Shown one piece after another: positions 49,880 to 58,402 of a DNA stretch of 64,000 bases. The stretch's first letter is position 1, and every line of letters starts with the position of its first letter. This stretch comes from Streptomyces sp. RB17 (GTDB lineage Bacteria; Actinomycetota; Actinomycetes; Streptomycetales; Streptomycetaceae): NCBI RefSeq assembly GCF_009604455.1, contig NZ_WEGL01000008.1, positions 434,001 through 498,000 of the forward strand, given 5' to 3'. The notes beneath the pieces were generated by a model. That model ran no database searches. It was not told the DNA's origin and saw nothing but the letters and a program-made list of their open reading frames with translations. A program made the position numbers and the translations under genes.

Positions 49880-51040
49880 TCACAGGGAGGCGGCCGCCCG
49901 CAGGACGGACTCGGCCAGACGGCCGTTCTCCAGGGCCGCGCCCACCCCTGAGGGGAAGGAGAACCGGCGCCGGGTGTAGGCGTACGCGATGCCGTTCGCC
50001 GGGTCGGCGAAGCCCAGCGAGCCGGTCGCGCCGCTGTGCCCGAAGGTGCCGGCGTCGAGGAACGGGTAGAGCGCGGGGGTGTGCTCGAAGCCGCGCGCGA
50101 AGTGGTCCTGGCTGCCGGTGACCAGGTCCGGCCCGCCCGGGGTGCGGAGCTCGGCGAACCGGGCCGCGGTGGCGGGCGTGAGCAGCGGCGGCCTGCCGTC
50201 GACGGTGCTGATGGCGGCCGCGAACATCCCGGCGACCCCGCGCGCGTTGCCCACCCCACCCGAGGACGCGGGCCCGAGCGCCTTCACACGGGAGTGATTG
50301 CCGAAGGCCACCATGTCGGTGGGCTGCCCGGCGTGCGCGTTGAAGGCGATGCCCCGGATGCTGTCCGGGGCCGCCGCCCGCTCCTTCAGCAGTACGGCCT
50401 CCTCCGGGGTCGGCAGCAGCGGCTGCACGTCCACCCAGCGTGACTCCGCCTCGGCGGGCAGACCCAGGTAGTAGTCGAGGCCGTACGGCGCCCGGATCCG
50501 CTCCTCGTACAGCTCCTGGACCGACCGGCCGGTCACCCGGCGCACCACCTCGCCGGTGAGGGCGCCGATGACGAAGGCGTGGTAGCCCCAGGCGGTACCC
50601 GGCTCCCACAGCGGCGCGCGCTCCGCCAGCCGGGCCGCGGTGATCCGGTCGTCGGCCAACTCCTCGATGGTGAACGGTTGTTCGGCGTCGCCGACGAGTC
50701 CCGCCCGGTGCTCCAGCAGCTCACCCAACGTCAGCCGGTCCTTGCCGTGAACGCCGAACTCCGGCCAGTAGGACGCGACTTCGCGGTCCAGGTCGAGCAC
50801 CCCGTCCTGCACCAGCAGGGCGACGACGAGGTGCGCGGCGCCCTTGGCGATGGAGTACAGGGTCGTCAGCGAGTCCCCGTCGATGCCGTCGCCGCCCCAC
50901 AGGTCCACCACCCGCCGCCCGTGCCGGTACACCACGAGCTGTGCGCCCGGATCGTCCCGCTCCTCGGCGAGCACCGCCGCGAACTCCTCGCGTACGCCCT
51001 CGAACCCCTCCGCGACGGTTCCGTGCACGTCGATCCGCAT
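49880..51040 (-). CDS. Serine hydrolase, class C beta-lactamase fold (EstB/LACTB type)
   Basis: 386 residues. The nucleophile SxxK is LYSIAKGAAHLV (about residue 63), the Tyr motif is WGYHAFVIG with its YxN-like Tyr, and the third motif is FGHSGATG (H-x-G instead of KTG). This set is typical of esterases and transpeptidase-like LACTB proteins rather than true penicillinases. No signal peptide is seen, so it is probably cytoplasmic. Substrate unknown. It shares orientation with the phosphatase but not an evident operon. Confidence 0.88.
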   Translation of the reverse strand: MRIDVHGTVAEGFEGVREEFAAVLAEERDDPGAQLVVYRHGRRVVDLWGGDGIDGDSLTTLYSIAKGAAHLVVALLVQDGVLDLDREVASYWPEFGVHGKDRLTLGELLEHRAGLVGDAEQPFTIEELADDRITAARLAERAPLWEPGTAWGYHAFVIGALTGEVVRRVTGRSVQELYEERIRAPYGLDYYLGLPAEAESRWVDVQPLLPTPEEAVLLKERAAAPDSIRGIAFNAHAGQPTDMVAFGNHSRVKALGPASSGGVGNARGVAGMFAAAISTVDGRPPLLTPATAARFAELRTPGGPDLVTGSQDHFARGFEHTPALYPFLDAGTFGHSGATGSLGFADPANGIAYAYTRRRFSFPSGVGAALENGRLAESVLRAAASL

Positions 51041-51079
51041 GCGTTGTTCCCCCTGTCCGGTGACGGCCTGAGGGGATCG

Positions 51080-51304
51080 TCAACCGGCGGCCGCGGCCGG
51101 GCATTCCCCGGCGTACGAGACGAAGGCGGCCCATCCCTGCGGGCCGACGGAGAGCTGGGGGCCGTGGGTGTGCTTGGAGTCCCGTATGTGGATGGTGCGG
51201 GGGGTGAAGGCGACCTCGACGCAGGCGGGACCGTCGTCGGTGCTGTAGCTGCTCTTGAACCACTTCAGTTCGGAGCCGTGACCGGCCGGGGGCTTCGCGC
51301 TCAT
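51080..51304 (-). CDS. DUF397 protein
   Basis: 74 residues: LKWFKSSYSTDDGPACVEVAF, then TIHIRDSKHTHGPQLSVGPQGWAAFV. This is the DUF397 family, nearly always paired in Streptomyces with a helix-turn-helix/DUF5753 protein, and proposed to act with it as an antitoxin/anti-regulator-like partner. Here the start overlaps that gene's stop (ATGA at 51301-51304). Confidence 0.92.
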   Translation of the reverse strand: MSAKPPAGHGSELKWFKSSYSTDDGPACVEVAFTPRTIHIRDSKHTHGPQLSVGPQGWAAFVSYAGECPAAAAG

Positions 51305-52134
51305 GTTTCTCCCAGGACTTTTTCGACGAAGGCCAGTGACTCCGGCGGCGGAAGGGCCTGGGCCCGGATGACCCCGTAGCGCAGCTCCAGGACCTGGATC
51401 TCCTTGGGCTCCGAGATCAGTCGGCTGAAGCGCTGAACCTCGTTGTGCCCCACCGTGCTGCCCTCCTTGAGTCGCAGCAGGTGAAAGGGCCCGCCGAGAC
51501 CGGCGTTGTCCTCGCGATCAAGAGGTAGCACCTGGATCTCCACGTTCCGCATCTGCCCGACTTCCAACAGCCGTTCGAGCTGTCGGCGCATGACCATTCT
51601 GCCCCCGACCCGCCGCCGCAGGGTCGCCTCATCATGCACAAAGCTGAAGGCGGGGATCATCTGCTTACCGTCGATGATCCTCTGGCGTGCCAGCCGCGCG
51701 GCGACACGCTGTTCCACCTCCTCCTCGGTGAACGCCGGTCGCCGCGAGCCGAACACGGCCCTCAGATACTCCTCGGTCTGCAGGAGCCCGTTGATCACGG
51801 AGTTGTCGTAGGAGCAGATCTCGACCGCCTCCGACTCCAGCTTGGCCAGATCCCGCACCTTCTTCGGATACCGGGCTTCCTCCACGTCCTTCTTCAACGC
51901 GGCGATGACTCCGTGCGCGTCGAGCGCCTCGTCCGCCGCGTCGAGGAACTGCCCCTTCGGCGCCCGCCGCCCCCGCTCCACCGAGGACACCTGTTCCTCG
52001 CTGTAACCGATGGCCGCCCCCAACTCGGCCTGGGTGAGCCCCTTACGCTCCCGGTACATCTTGATGATCTTGCCGACGGTCCTCAGGACGGCCGCCGACT
52101 CCTCGTCCTCGGCGTGCCACGTCACGTCCTCCAC
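51301..52134 (-). CDS. Helix-turn-helix protein with DUF5753 (Scr1-type)
   Basis: 277 residues from the GTG at 52134 (GGAGGTG upstream); the longer frame to 52170 has no site. An XRE helix-turn-helix (RERKGLTQAELGAAIGYSEEQVSSVERGRR) is at about 25-60, followed by the DUF5753 module (SVINGLLQTEEYLRAVFGSR, FSFVHDEATLRRRVGGRMVM, VLPLDREDNAGLGGPFHLLR). With the DUF397 gene it forms the standard Scr1-like pair, divergent from the anti-sigma-type ATPase at 52269. These trios control development and antibiotic genes in known cases. Confidence 0.93.
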   Translation of the reverse strand: MEDVTWHAEDEESAAVLRTVGKIIKMYRERKGLTQAELGAAIGYSEEQVSSVERGRRAPKGQFLDAADEALDAHGVIAALKKDVEEARYPKKVRDLAKLESEAVEICSYDNSVINGLLQTEEYLRAVFGSRRPAFTEEEVEQRVAARLARQRIIDGKQMIPAFSFVHDEATLRRRVGGRMVMRRQLERLLEVGQMRNVEIQVLPLDREDNAGLGGPFHLLRLKEGSTVGHNEVQRFSRLISEPKEIQVLELRYGVIRAQALPPPESLAFVEKVLGET

Positions 52135-52268
52135 CCGACACCTCCATGCCGCTGGTCCCCAACCCCGCACCGGCCGGCCGCGTCACGCGTCACCACCCGG
52201 ACAATCCCGGACAGCCACCGTACAGTGACGCTGCGTACCGCCGTGGTCGCTGTTCAGCGTAGAGTCGG

Positions 52269-52724
52269 GTGACCACGCTGAGTGACATGAACGTCGATAT
52301 CGCCGCGCCCGCCCGTCACTTCACCGTCCGGCTCTCGGCCACGCCCCGAGGCGCTCGCCTCGCCCGCCGTCTGACGGCCGAGCAACTGGACACCTGGGGC
52401 TGGCCGTACGACACGGAGGGGAACGAGACCGCCGTGCTGCTCGTGGCCGAGCTCGCCGCGAACGCGGTGCGGCACGGGCGGGTGAGGGGACGCGACTTCC
52501 GGCTGAGGCTCACCCTCTTCCCCGACGGCCCCGCACTCCGCATCGAGGTCACGGACTCCCGTACCGACCGTCACCCGCCCGCTCCCGGCGCACTCGCGGC
52601 GGCCTCTCCCGAGGCGGAGTCCGGCCGGGGCCTCCTGCTGGTGGAGGCGCTGGCCGGTCACTGGGGAACGACGTGCGGGGACCCGTACACCAAGACCGTC
52701 TGGTGCGAGGTCGTCCTCGGCTGA
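52269..52724 (+). CDS. Anti-sigma-factor-like ATPase (HATPase)
   Basis: 151 residues, GTG at 52269. The N-box is VAELAANAVRHGRV, the G1 box is IEVTDSRTDRHPPA, and the G2 box is ESGRGLLLVEALAGHWG. This is the single-domain HATPase_c of RsbW/SpoIIAB type common in Streptomyces. Whether it phosphorylates a partner or binds a sigma factor is unknown. It diverges from the HTH/DUF397 pair, a frequent arrangement. Confidence 0.92.
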   Translation: MTTLSDMNVDIAAPARHFTVRLSATPRGARLARRLTAEQLDTWGWPYDTEGNETAVLLVAELAANAVRHGRVRGRDFRLRLTLFPDGPALRIEVTDSRTDRHPPAPGALAAASPEAESGRGLLLVEALAGHWGTTCGDPYTKTVWCEVVLG

Positions 52725-52728
52725 ACCG

Positions 52729-53937
52729 TCATTGCCGGTACCCGCCGAGGAAGCGCCCGATCCGGCCGATCGCCGCCTCCAGGTCCTCCGCGTGGGGCAG
52801 GGTGAGGATGCGGAAGTGGTCGGGGGAGGGCCAGTTGAAGCCGGTGCCCTGGACCACCTGGATCTTCTCGCGCAGAAGCAGATCGAGGACGAACCTCTCG
52901 TCGTCGTGGATCGGGTGCACCTTCGGGTCGATGCGCGGGAAGGCGTACAGCGCGCCCTTGGGCTTCACGCAGGACACGCCGGGGATCTCGTTGAGCTTCT
53001 CCCAGGCCACGTTCCGCTGCTCGTACAACCGGCCGCCGGGGACCGTCAGTTCGCGGATGGACTGGCGGCCGCCGAGCGCGGCCTGGATCGCGTACTGGGC
53101 GGGCGCGTTGGCGCACAGGCGCATGGAGGCCAGCATGGTCAGGCCCTCCAGATAGTCCTTCGCGTGCTGTCTGGGGCCGGTCACCACCATCCAGCCGGAG
53201 CGGAAGCCCGCGACCCGGTACGTCTTCGACAGGCCGCAGAAGGTGAGGACGACCAGGTCGGGGGCGAGCGCGGCGGCCGAGTGGTGCACGGCGTCGTCGT
53301 ACAGGATCTGGTCGTAGATCTCGTCCGCGAACACCATCAGGCCGTGCCGGCGGGCCAGGTCGAGGATGCCCTCGACGACCTCCTTCGGGTACACCGCGCC
53401 CGTCGGGTTGTTGGGGTTGATGATGACCACGGCCTTCGTGCGGTCCGTGATCTTCGAGGCCATGTCGGCGAGGTCCGGGGTCCAGTCGGCCTGCTCGTCG
53501 CACAGGTAGTGCACCGCCTTGCCGCCGGCGAGGGTGGTCACGGCGGTCCAGAGCGGGAAGTCCGGTGCGGGGATGAGGATTTCGTCGCCGTCCTCGACCA
53601 GTGCCTGTACGGCCATGGAGACCAGCTCGGACACGCCGTTGCCGAGGTAGACGTCGTCGACCCCGACCTCCAGGCCCAGGGTCTGATAGCGCTGGGCGAC
53701 CGCGCGGCGGGCGGAGAGGATGCCCCGGGAGTCGGTGTAGCCGTGCGCCTGCGGCAGCATCCGGATCATGTCCTGGAGGATCTCCTCCGGCGCCTCGAAA
53801 CCGAAGGCCGCGGGGTTGCCGGTGTTCAGGCGCAGCACGCTGTGCCCCGCCTCCTCCAGCGCGTTCGCGTGCTCGATCACCGGGCCGCGGATCTCGTAAC
53901 AGACCTCGCTGAGCTTGTTCGACTGCCGGAACTCCAT
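52729..53937 (-). CDS. Pyridoxal-phosphate aminotransferase (AlaA/alanine type)
   Basis: 402 residues. Fold type I class I/II: YTDSRGILSARRAVAQRYQ, NPNNPTGAVYPKEVVEGIL, the PLP Lys in FCGLSKTYRVAGFRSGWM, and the C-terminal Arg in HFRILTLP. It matches glutamate-pyruvate (AlaA) type transaminases. It converges on the HATPase gene with 4 bp between and diverges from the HxlR-type gene by 81 bp. Confidence 0.92.
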   Translation of the reverse strand: MEFRQSNKLSEVCYEIRGPVIEHANALEEAGHSVLRLNTGNPAAFGFEAPEEILQDMIRMLPQAHGYTDSRGILSARRAVAQRYQTLGLEVGVDDVYLGNGVSELVSMAVQALVEDGDEILIPAPDFPLWTAVTTLAGGKAVHYLCDEQADWTPDLADMASKITDRTKAVVIINPNNPTGAVYPKEVVEGILDLARRHGLMVFADEIYDQILYDDAVHHSAAALAPDLVVLTFCGLSKTYRVAGFRSGWMVVTGPRQHAKDYLEGLTMLASMRLCANAPAQYAIQAALGGRQSIRELTVPGGRLYEQRNVAWEKLNEIPGVSCVKPKGALYAFPRIDPKVHPIHDDERFVLDLLLREKIQVVQGTGFNWPSPDHFRILTLPHAEDLEAAIGRIGRFLGGYRQ

Positions 53938-53960
53938 GCGCCCCTCCGGAAACTGGTGTT

Positions 53961-53977
53961 ACTTGGTTTTACCAAGT
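53961..53977. promoter_or_regulatory. Perfect 17-bp palindrome between aminotransferase and HxlR genes
   Basis: ACTTGGT-TTT-ACCAAGT. A second one, TTGGA-AAG-TCCAA, lies at 53984-53996. Both fit dimeric winged-helix binding, and the first lies just upstream of the aminotransferase start as well. Confidence 0.6.
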
Positions 53978-53983
53978 GGACGC

Positions 53984-54011
53984 TTGGAAAGTCCAACATC
54001 TTGTCTAGACT
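53984..54011 (+). promoter_or_regulatory. Promoter of the HxlR-type gene, probably leaderless
   Basis: TTGGAA at 53984-53989, a 16-base spacer and TAGACT at 54006-54011. The transcript start would fall at the ATG (54019), and no ribosome site is present. Confidence 0.5.
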
Positions 54012-54018
54012 GCGTCGC

Positions 54019-54645
54019 ATGCCACCTCGCCGAAGCTACGACCAGTACTGCTCCGCAGCCCGCGCCCTCGATCTCGTCGGCGACCGCTGGACCCTGCTGA
54101 TCGTCCGGGAGCTGCTGGCCGGCCCCCGCCGCTACACGGACCTGCACGCGGACCTGCCCGGCGTGAGCACGGACGTACTCGCCTCCCGGCTGAAGGACAT
54201 GGAACGCGACGGCCTCACGACCCGCCGCAAGCTGCCCCCGCCGGGCGCGGCCTATGTGTACGAACTCACCGGGCGGGGGCAGCAGTTGCTGCCGGTGCTG
54301 CAGACGCTGGGCAGGTGGGGCGAGGCGGAACTGGGGGAGCGGCGCCCGACGGACGCGGTACGGGCCCACTGGTTCGCCTTGCCGCTGCTGCGCGCACTGG
54401 AAGGGGAGGGGCTGGTCGAAGTCCGGCTGGACGAGGGGGACTTCCACCTGCGCCTCGGCGCGCAGGAGGGCCCGGTGTACGGCGACGGGCCCGCCCCCGA
54501 CGAGCCCGACGCACGGCTGACGATGGACGCGGCGACCTGCGAGGCCGTCGCCCGCGGCGAGCTGCACCTGACCGACGCGGTCCGCGCGGGCCGGGTGACG
54601 GTGACAGGGGACGGCGCACCGGCCAAGGCCCTGCGCGAGGCCTGA
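54019..54645 (+). CDS. HxlR-type regulator with SCP2-like C-terminal domain
   Basis: 208 residues. The N-terminal half is a winged helix (SAARALDLVGDRWTLLIVRE, YTDLHADLPGVSTDVLASRL, DGLTTRRKLPPPG). The C-terminal half (about 115-205: GLVEVRLDEGDFHLRLG, ARLTMDAATCEAVARGEL) has the sterol-carrier-like fold seen fused to HxlR in actinobacteria, suggesting a lipid or hydrophobic ligand. It diverges from the aminotransferase, whose promoter shares its palindromes. Confidence 0.87.
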   Translation: MPPRRSYDQYCSAARALDLVGDRWTLLIVRELLAGPRRYTDLHADLPGVSTDVLASRLKDMERDGLTTRRKLPPPGAAYVYELTGRGQQLLPVLQTLGRWGEAELGERRPTDAVRAHWFALPLLRALEGEGLVEVRLDEGDFHLRLGAQEGPVYGDGPAPDEPDARLTMDAATCEAVARGELHLTDAVRAGRVTVTGDGAPAKALREA

Positions 54646-54671
54646 GAAGGCCCGCCGGCAGGCGGGCCTTC
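54646..54671. terminator. Bidirectional terminator
   Basis: GAAGGCCCGCC-GGCA-GGCGGGCCTTC: 11-bp perfect arms and a 4-base loop, filling most of the 31 bp between two convergent genes. Confidence 0.85.
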
Positions 54672-54676
54672 AGCCG

Positions 54677-55459
54677 CTACGACGGCCGGCCGGAACCCCG
54701 CGTCAGCGCATACCCGCCGACCCCGGCGAGAGCCGCCAGCACGCCCCCGATCGCGGTCCACACCCACCGGTCGGACCACCACCCGGACGACCAGCCGTCG
54801 TCCGAGCCGAAGCTGGACAGCACCGCGGCCTTCGAACCGTCCCCGCTCTCCTCGGACTTGACGGCGATGCCGGGGACCAGCGGCTTGCCGAGCGAGCCGT
54901 CCACCGCCGCCGCGCCGCCGACGTCCTCGGAGTCGGCGCGGACCTCGACGCCGACCGGCTTGCCGAGGTCACCGGAGCCGAGGTCCACGACCGTCAGCCG
55001 GATGTAGTACGTGCCCGGCAGCGGGTCGTTGCCCCAGGGCTCCGACCAGCCGCGCACGGTCCGCAGGACACAGGCCAGTTCGACGGAGGAAGCGCCCTCC
55101 TCGGCCGTACGGCTCGCCGCGCCGTACTGGCAGGCCTGCCGGCGCCGCAGTCCGTCGTACACGTCGATCTGCCAGGTCTGCGCCCCGTGCGTGGCGGGCA
55201 GCTTCACCGTCGCCCCGACGGTGGGCCGCTGCCCGGTGTCCGCGGGGAACGACCAGTACAGGTAGTCACCCGTCGAACCGGACGCGGTGGCCTGCTGCCC
55301 CTGCTCGATCTCCGTCGCCGTACGGAACGACGTGCCCGCCTGGGTGGGTGCCTTGCCGTCGGCCGAGGCACTGGGGGACGGGGAGGAGTCGGCCGCGGCC
55401 GGTCCGGCCGCGAGTCCGAGTGCCAGCAGCGCGGCACCCAGCACATGTGTGATCCGCAT
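54677..55459 (-). CDS. Secreted membrane-anchored protein, vWA partner
   Basis: 260 residues from the ATG at 55459, overlapping the stop of the vWA gene by one base. Signal peptide (ITHVLGAALLALGLAAGPAAA), an extracellular beta-rich domain of about 180 residues (DYLYWSFPADTGQRPTVGAT, TYYIRLTVVDLGSGD), and a C-terminal membrane helix (WVWTAIGGVLAALAGVGGYAL) with a short basic tail. It has no named domain that I recognise. The surface domain resembles the C-terminal part of the upstream vWA protein, so they may have arisen by duplication and act together. Confidence 0.75.
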   Translation of the reverse strand: MRITHVLGAALLALGLAAGPAAADSSPSPSASADGKAPTQAGTSFRTATEIEQGQQATASGSTGDYLYWSFPADTGQRPTVGATVKLPATHGAQTWQIDVYDGLRRRQACQYGAASRTAEEGASSVELACVLRTVRGWSEPWGNDPLPGTYYIRLTVVDLGSGDLGKPVGVEVRADSEDVGGAAAVDGSLGKPLVPGIAVKSEESGDGSKAAVLSSFGSDDGWSSGWWSDRWVWTAIGGVLAALAGVGGYALTRGSGRPS

Positions 55460-56721
55460 CAGTTCGTCCTCCAGACCGCGACCCGCCACCGCGACAGCCA
55501 TCCCCACAGCAGACCGGCGACAAAGCCGACCAGCACCAGCGCGCCCAGCAGCCACCAGCCGCGCCCGAGGCCGAAGGAGGCCACGTCATGGTGCCCGGAA
55601 GGCCCGTCCACGACGTCGACCGTCAGTTCCAGCGGCAGGCCCGGCGTGGTCTTCACCCCCGTCGTCGCGGAGAAGGAGTTGGTGACCTGCAAGCACACCG
55701 TCTCCGCCGGCGCCGTGTCGTCGTCGCTCTCCGGCTTCGGATAGCGCAGACCCGTCGAGACGACGTCCGTACGGCCCGTGCCCGCGGCCTCGCCGCGCAC
55801 GATCTCCCGTCCGTGCACGGTCACCGCCCGCAGCAGCACTCCGTAGTCCGGGTTGACGGCGCGGTCGTCGGCGACGCTCACCGAGGCGCGCAGTTCCTGG
55901 CCGGGGTCGACGTCGACCTTGTACCAGCGCTGCTGCCCGAACTCCTCACGGTCCGTGTACAGCCCGGACTTCAGTGTCGGCGCGCTCGCGCACTGCGCGG
56001 CACCCTCCGTGGCCACCGGCGTCACCACCGGATCCGCCGCCCGGTCGACCAACTGGCCCACCCGGTCGGACAGTTCCTCCCTGTGCCGTACGTCGGTGTA
56101 CGTGCCGCCGGTGGCGTCCGCGATGCAGCTGAGCTGGTCGCGGGTCTTGGCGTCCGGCACCAGACCGAGGGTGTCGATGGTCAGGCCGATGCCCTTGGCG
56201 GCTATCTCGCGGGCCACCTCGCACGGGTCGAGCGGCTGGCAGGTGTCCTCGCCGTCGCTGATCAGGACGATACGGCGGGTGCCACTGCCGCCGTTCAGAT
56301 CGTCCGCCGCCTTCAGCAGCGCGGGCCCGATCGGCGTCCAGCCGGTGGGCTGCAGCGTGGCCACCGCCGTCTTCGCGTCGGTCCGGTTCAGCGGGCCGAC
56401 CGGATAGAGCCGGGCCGTGTCCTTGCAGCCCTCCTTGCGGTCGTTGCCCCGGTAGTTGGCGCCCAGGGTGCGTATGCCGAGCTGGACCTCCTGCGGGGTC
56501 GCGTCCAGCACCTCGTTGAACGCCTGCTTCGCCGCGGCCATCCGCGAGCCGCCGTCGATGTCCCGGGCCCGCATCGAACCGCTGACGTCCAGCACGAGTT
56601 CGACCTTGGGAGCGGCCTGTCCGGTCTCATCGGCGACGGCCCCGCCGGGAAACGCGATCCCGGCCGCCAGGGCGGCGAGCAGAGCACAGACGCCCGCCGC
56701 CAGCCGTTGTCTTGTGATCAT
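55459..56721 (-). CDS. Secreted vWA domain protein with C-terminal membrane anchor
   Basis: 420 residues. A signal peptide is followed by a vWA domain at about 38-225: LVLDVSGSMRARD is the full MIDAS DxSxS, with LQPTGWTPIGPALL (Thr) and LISDGEDTCQPLDP (Asp). A beta-rich domain (250-380) and a membrane helix (GWWLLGALVLVGFVAGLLWGW) follow. It should bind Mg2+ and a ligand outside the cell. Translationally coupled with the 54677 gene, it forms a two-gene surface operon. The role is unknown. Confidence 0.87.
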   Translation of the reverse strand: MITRQRLAAGVCALLAALAAGIAFPGGAVADETGQAAPKVELVLDVSGSMRARDIDGGSRMAAAKQAFNEVLDATPQEVQLGIRTLGANYRGNDRKEGCKDTARLYPVGPLNRTDAKTAVATLQPTGWTPIGPALLKAADDLNGGSGTRRIVLISDGEDTCQPLDPCEVAREIAAKGIGLTIDTLGLVPDAKTRDQLSCIADATGGTYTDVRHREELSDRVGQLVDRAADPVVTPVATEGAAQCASAPTLKSGLYTDREEFGQQRWYKVDVDPGQELRASVSVADDRAVNPDYGVLLRAVTVHGREIVRGEAAGTGRTDVVSTGLRYPKPESDDDTAPAETVCLQVTNSFSATTGVKTTPGLPLELTVDVVDGPSGHHDVASFGLGRGWWLLGALVLVGFVAGLLWGWLSRWRVAVWRTN

Positions 56722-56730
56722 CGCCGGATC

Positions 56731-58272
56731 TTATGGAGCGGACGCGTCGTGCTCCAAAACGAGCGGGTTCGGAAGCGACGTCCACTGGTCGCCCGGGGTC
56801 TGCGGGGACAGCCGCATCAGGGTCAACGCCTTGGCCGGCAGCGGCCCTTCGCGCAGGGCACGCAGATCCGATGTGTCCGGCAGGTCCGGTACGGCGGACG
56901 CCAGCGCCGCGCCCAGTGCCGGGCCCGTACCCGCCGTACCGGCCAGTGCGCCCGCCACCAGCGAGCCGAACAGCTTGCGGCGCAGGGCCGTTTCGTCGTC
57001 CGTGATCAGACGGCCGGTCAGCGGCGGCCGGGTGACGCCGTGCCGGGTCAGGCGGGCCGGGCTGATCCGGATGTCGGCCAGGTCGCGGTAGACCAGCCGC
57101 AGCGGGGTGCCGTCGGCCGACAGGATCACCAGCAGGTTCTGGCCGTGCGCCTCCAGCGCCACGCCGAGATCGAGGAGACGCAGCCCCACGGTCAGCGCCA
57201 GCCGGGCGAACGCGGCCAGCCAGGCCGGGGAGTCGGGCAGTGCGGTCATGGCGAGCGCGGCCACCGGTACGACCCACTCGCCCGGGCCGGCGTACGCCTC
57301 GGGGGGCTCCCGCAGCAGCGCGGCCAGGTCGGGGGAGTGGGCCGAGACCGCGCCCAGCGTGCGGGTGATGTGCAACAGGCCCTCGGTGCGCGCCGCCAGC
57401 TCCTCGCCGAGCGCGGACAGGGATGCGGCGGCCCGCACCGAGTACGGGGAGATGTCCCGCACGGAGGACGTCAGCCGGGTGCTGAGCGCGGTCTTCACAT
57501 GCGGGCCGTCCGGCAGCGCGAGCGTGCGCAGGGAGAGCAGCGGGCGGGCCGGCCGCCAGGGGGCGTACGGCCGCTTCAGGACATGGTCCGCCTGCCACGG
57601 GTGCACCGGCAGCAGCAGCCGTTCGCCGTCCCGCAGCTCCCGCGGCCAGTCGCCGGTCACCAGGCACTCCTCCGCCGGGACCGGCACCGTCCGCAGCTCC
57701 ACGACGGGCCGGTGCTCCGGGCCGTACGCCAGCTGGTCCGCCACCGAGAAGCCGGGCCGGGCGCGGCAGCCCGGGTGGTACGGATGCCCGTCGGTCACCC
57801 GCTGCTCCCACTGCCAGGTCTTCCCCCCGCCTTCGGCCGGGGGGACCCTCACCGGCCACTCCTTCGACTGCTCCCCGTCGGCCCGCGACAACGCCAACGA
57901 GGCGACACTGTCGGCCAGTTCGGCCGCGAACGCGGCGCCGTGCGGCACCCCGAGGGCGCTCAGCAGCCCGGCCGGATCCACATGGCGCTCGCGGTCCAGG
58001 CGGACACCGGTGACGTACGCGCTCGTGGCGTACGGGTCGGCGTGCGGCCCGTACAGCGTCCGGCCGTCGGCGAGCCGCAGCGCGAGGCTGTGCGCGCCGT
58101 GCGTCCGGCCGGTGACCCACGGCAGCGGCTCATGGGCGAGCGCCCGCCACAGCCGGGTCAGCACCGCGGCGCGGGCACCCGGCAGCTCCGCCGTGTACCG
58201 GGGCAGCAGCCCGGGCCGGACGGCGGCCAGCTCCTCGGCGACCCGGGGTTCGGTGGCGGGGGGACGGTGCAC
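56731..58272 (-). CDS. IucA/IucC family siderophore synthetase
   Basis: 513 residues from the GTG at 58272 (GAGGAG upstream); the frame to 58446 runs through a repeat and is not preferred. Signature segments: GHPYHPGCRARPGF (ATP-site motif, with Arg where many have Lys), LLPVHPWQADHVL, VKTALSTRLTSSVRDISPYS and the C-terminal FhuF-like VALEAHGQNLLVIL. Such NIS synthetases join a carboxylate to an amine or alcohol using ATP. It diverges from the second IucA/IucC gene, so a two-step assembly is likely. No transporter or iron box is seen nearby. Confidence 0.88.
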   Translation of the reverse strand: MHRPPATEPRVAEELAAVRPGLLPRYTAELPGARAAVLTRLWRALAHEPLPWVTGRTHGAHSLALRLADGRTLYGPHADPYATSAYVTGVRLDRERHVDPAGLLSALGVPHGAAFAAELADSVASLALSRADGEQSKEWPVRVPPAEGGGKTWQWEQRVTDGHPYHPGCRARPGFSVADQLAYGPEHRPVVELRTVPVPAEECLVTGDWPRELRDGERLLLPVHPWQADHVLKRPYAPWRPARPLLSLRTLALPDGPHVKTALSTRLTSSVRDISPYSVRAAASLSALGEELAARTEGLLHITRTLGAVSAHSPDLAALLREPPEAYAGPGEWVVPVAALAMTALPDSPAWLAAFARLALTVGLRLLDLGVALEAHGQNLLVILSADGTPLRLVYRDLADIRISPARLTRHGVTRPPLTGRLITDDETALRRKLFGSLVAGALAGTAGTGPALGAALASAVPDLPDTSDLRALREGPLPAKALTLMRLSPQTPGDQWTSLPNPLVLEHDASAP

Positions 58273-58313
58273 GGTCGGCTCCTCGGGTACACGCGGCGCG
58301 GAGGACGATTGTC

Positions 58314-58373
58314 GGCGACGACGGACAGGGCGACGACAGACAGGACGACGACAGACAGGACGACGACAGACAT
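58314..58373. repeat. Four 15-bp direct repeats in a divergent promoter
   Basis: Units at 58314, 58329, 58344 and 58359; consensus GACGACGACAGACAG. They lie between the two divergent IucA/IucC genes, 42 bp from one start and 29 bp from the other. On the minus strand they read VCRRP repeats only in an unsupported frame extension, so they are more likely a binding-site or slippage array. Confidence 0.75.
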
Positions 58374-58402
58374 ACTGATCGCGAACACCCCGGACGAAAC
58401 GA

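Noticed and set aside
58273..58402. Iron box (DmdR/IdeR type) between the siderophore synthetases
   Set aside because: No TTAGGTTAGGC-like palindrome is found; only the 15-bp repeats are present.
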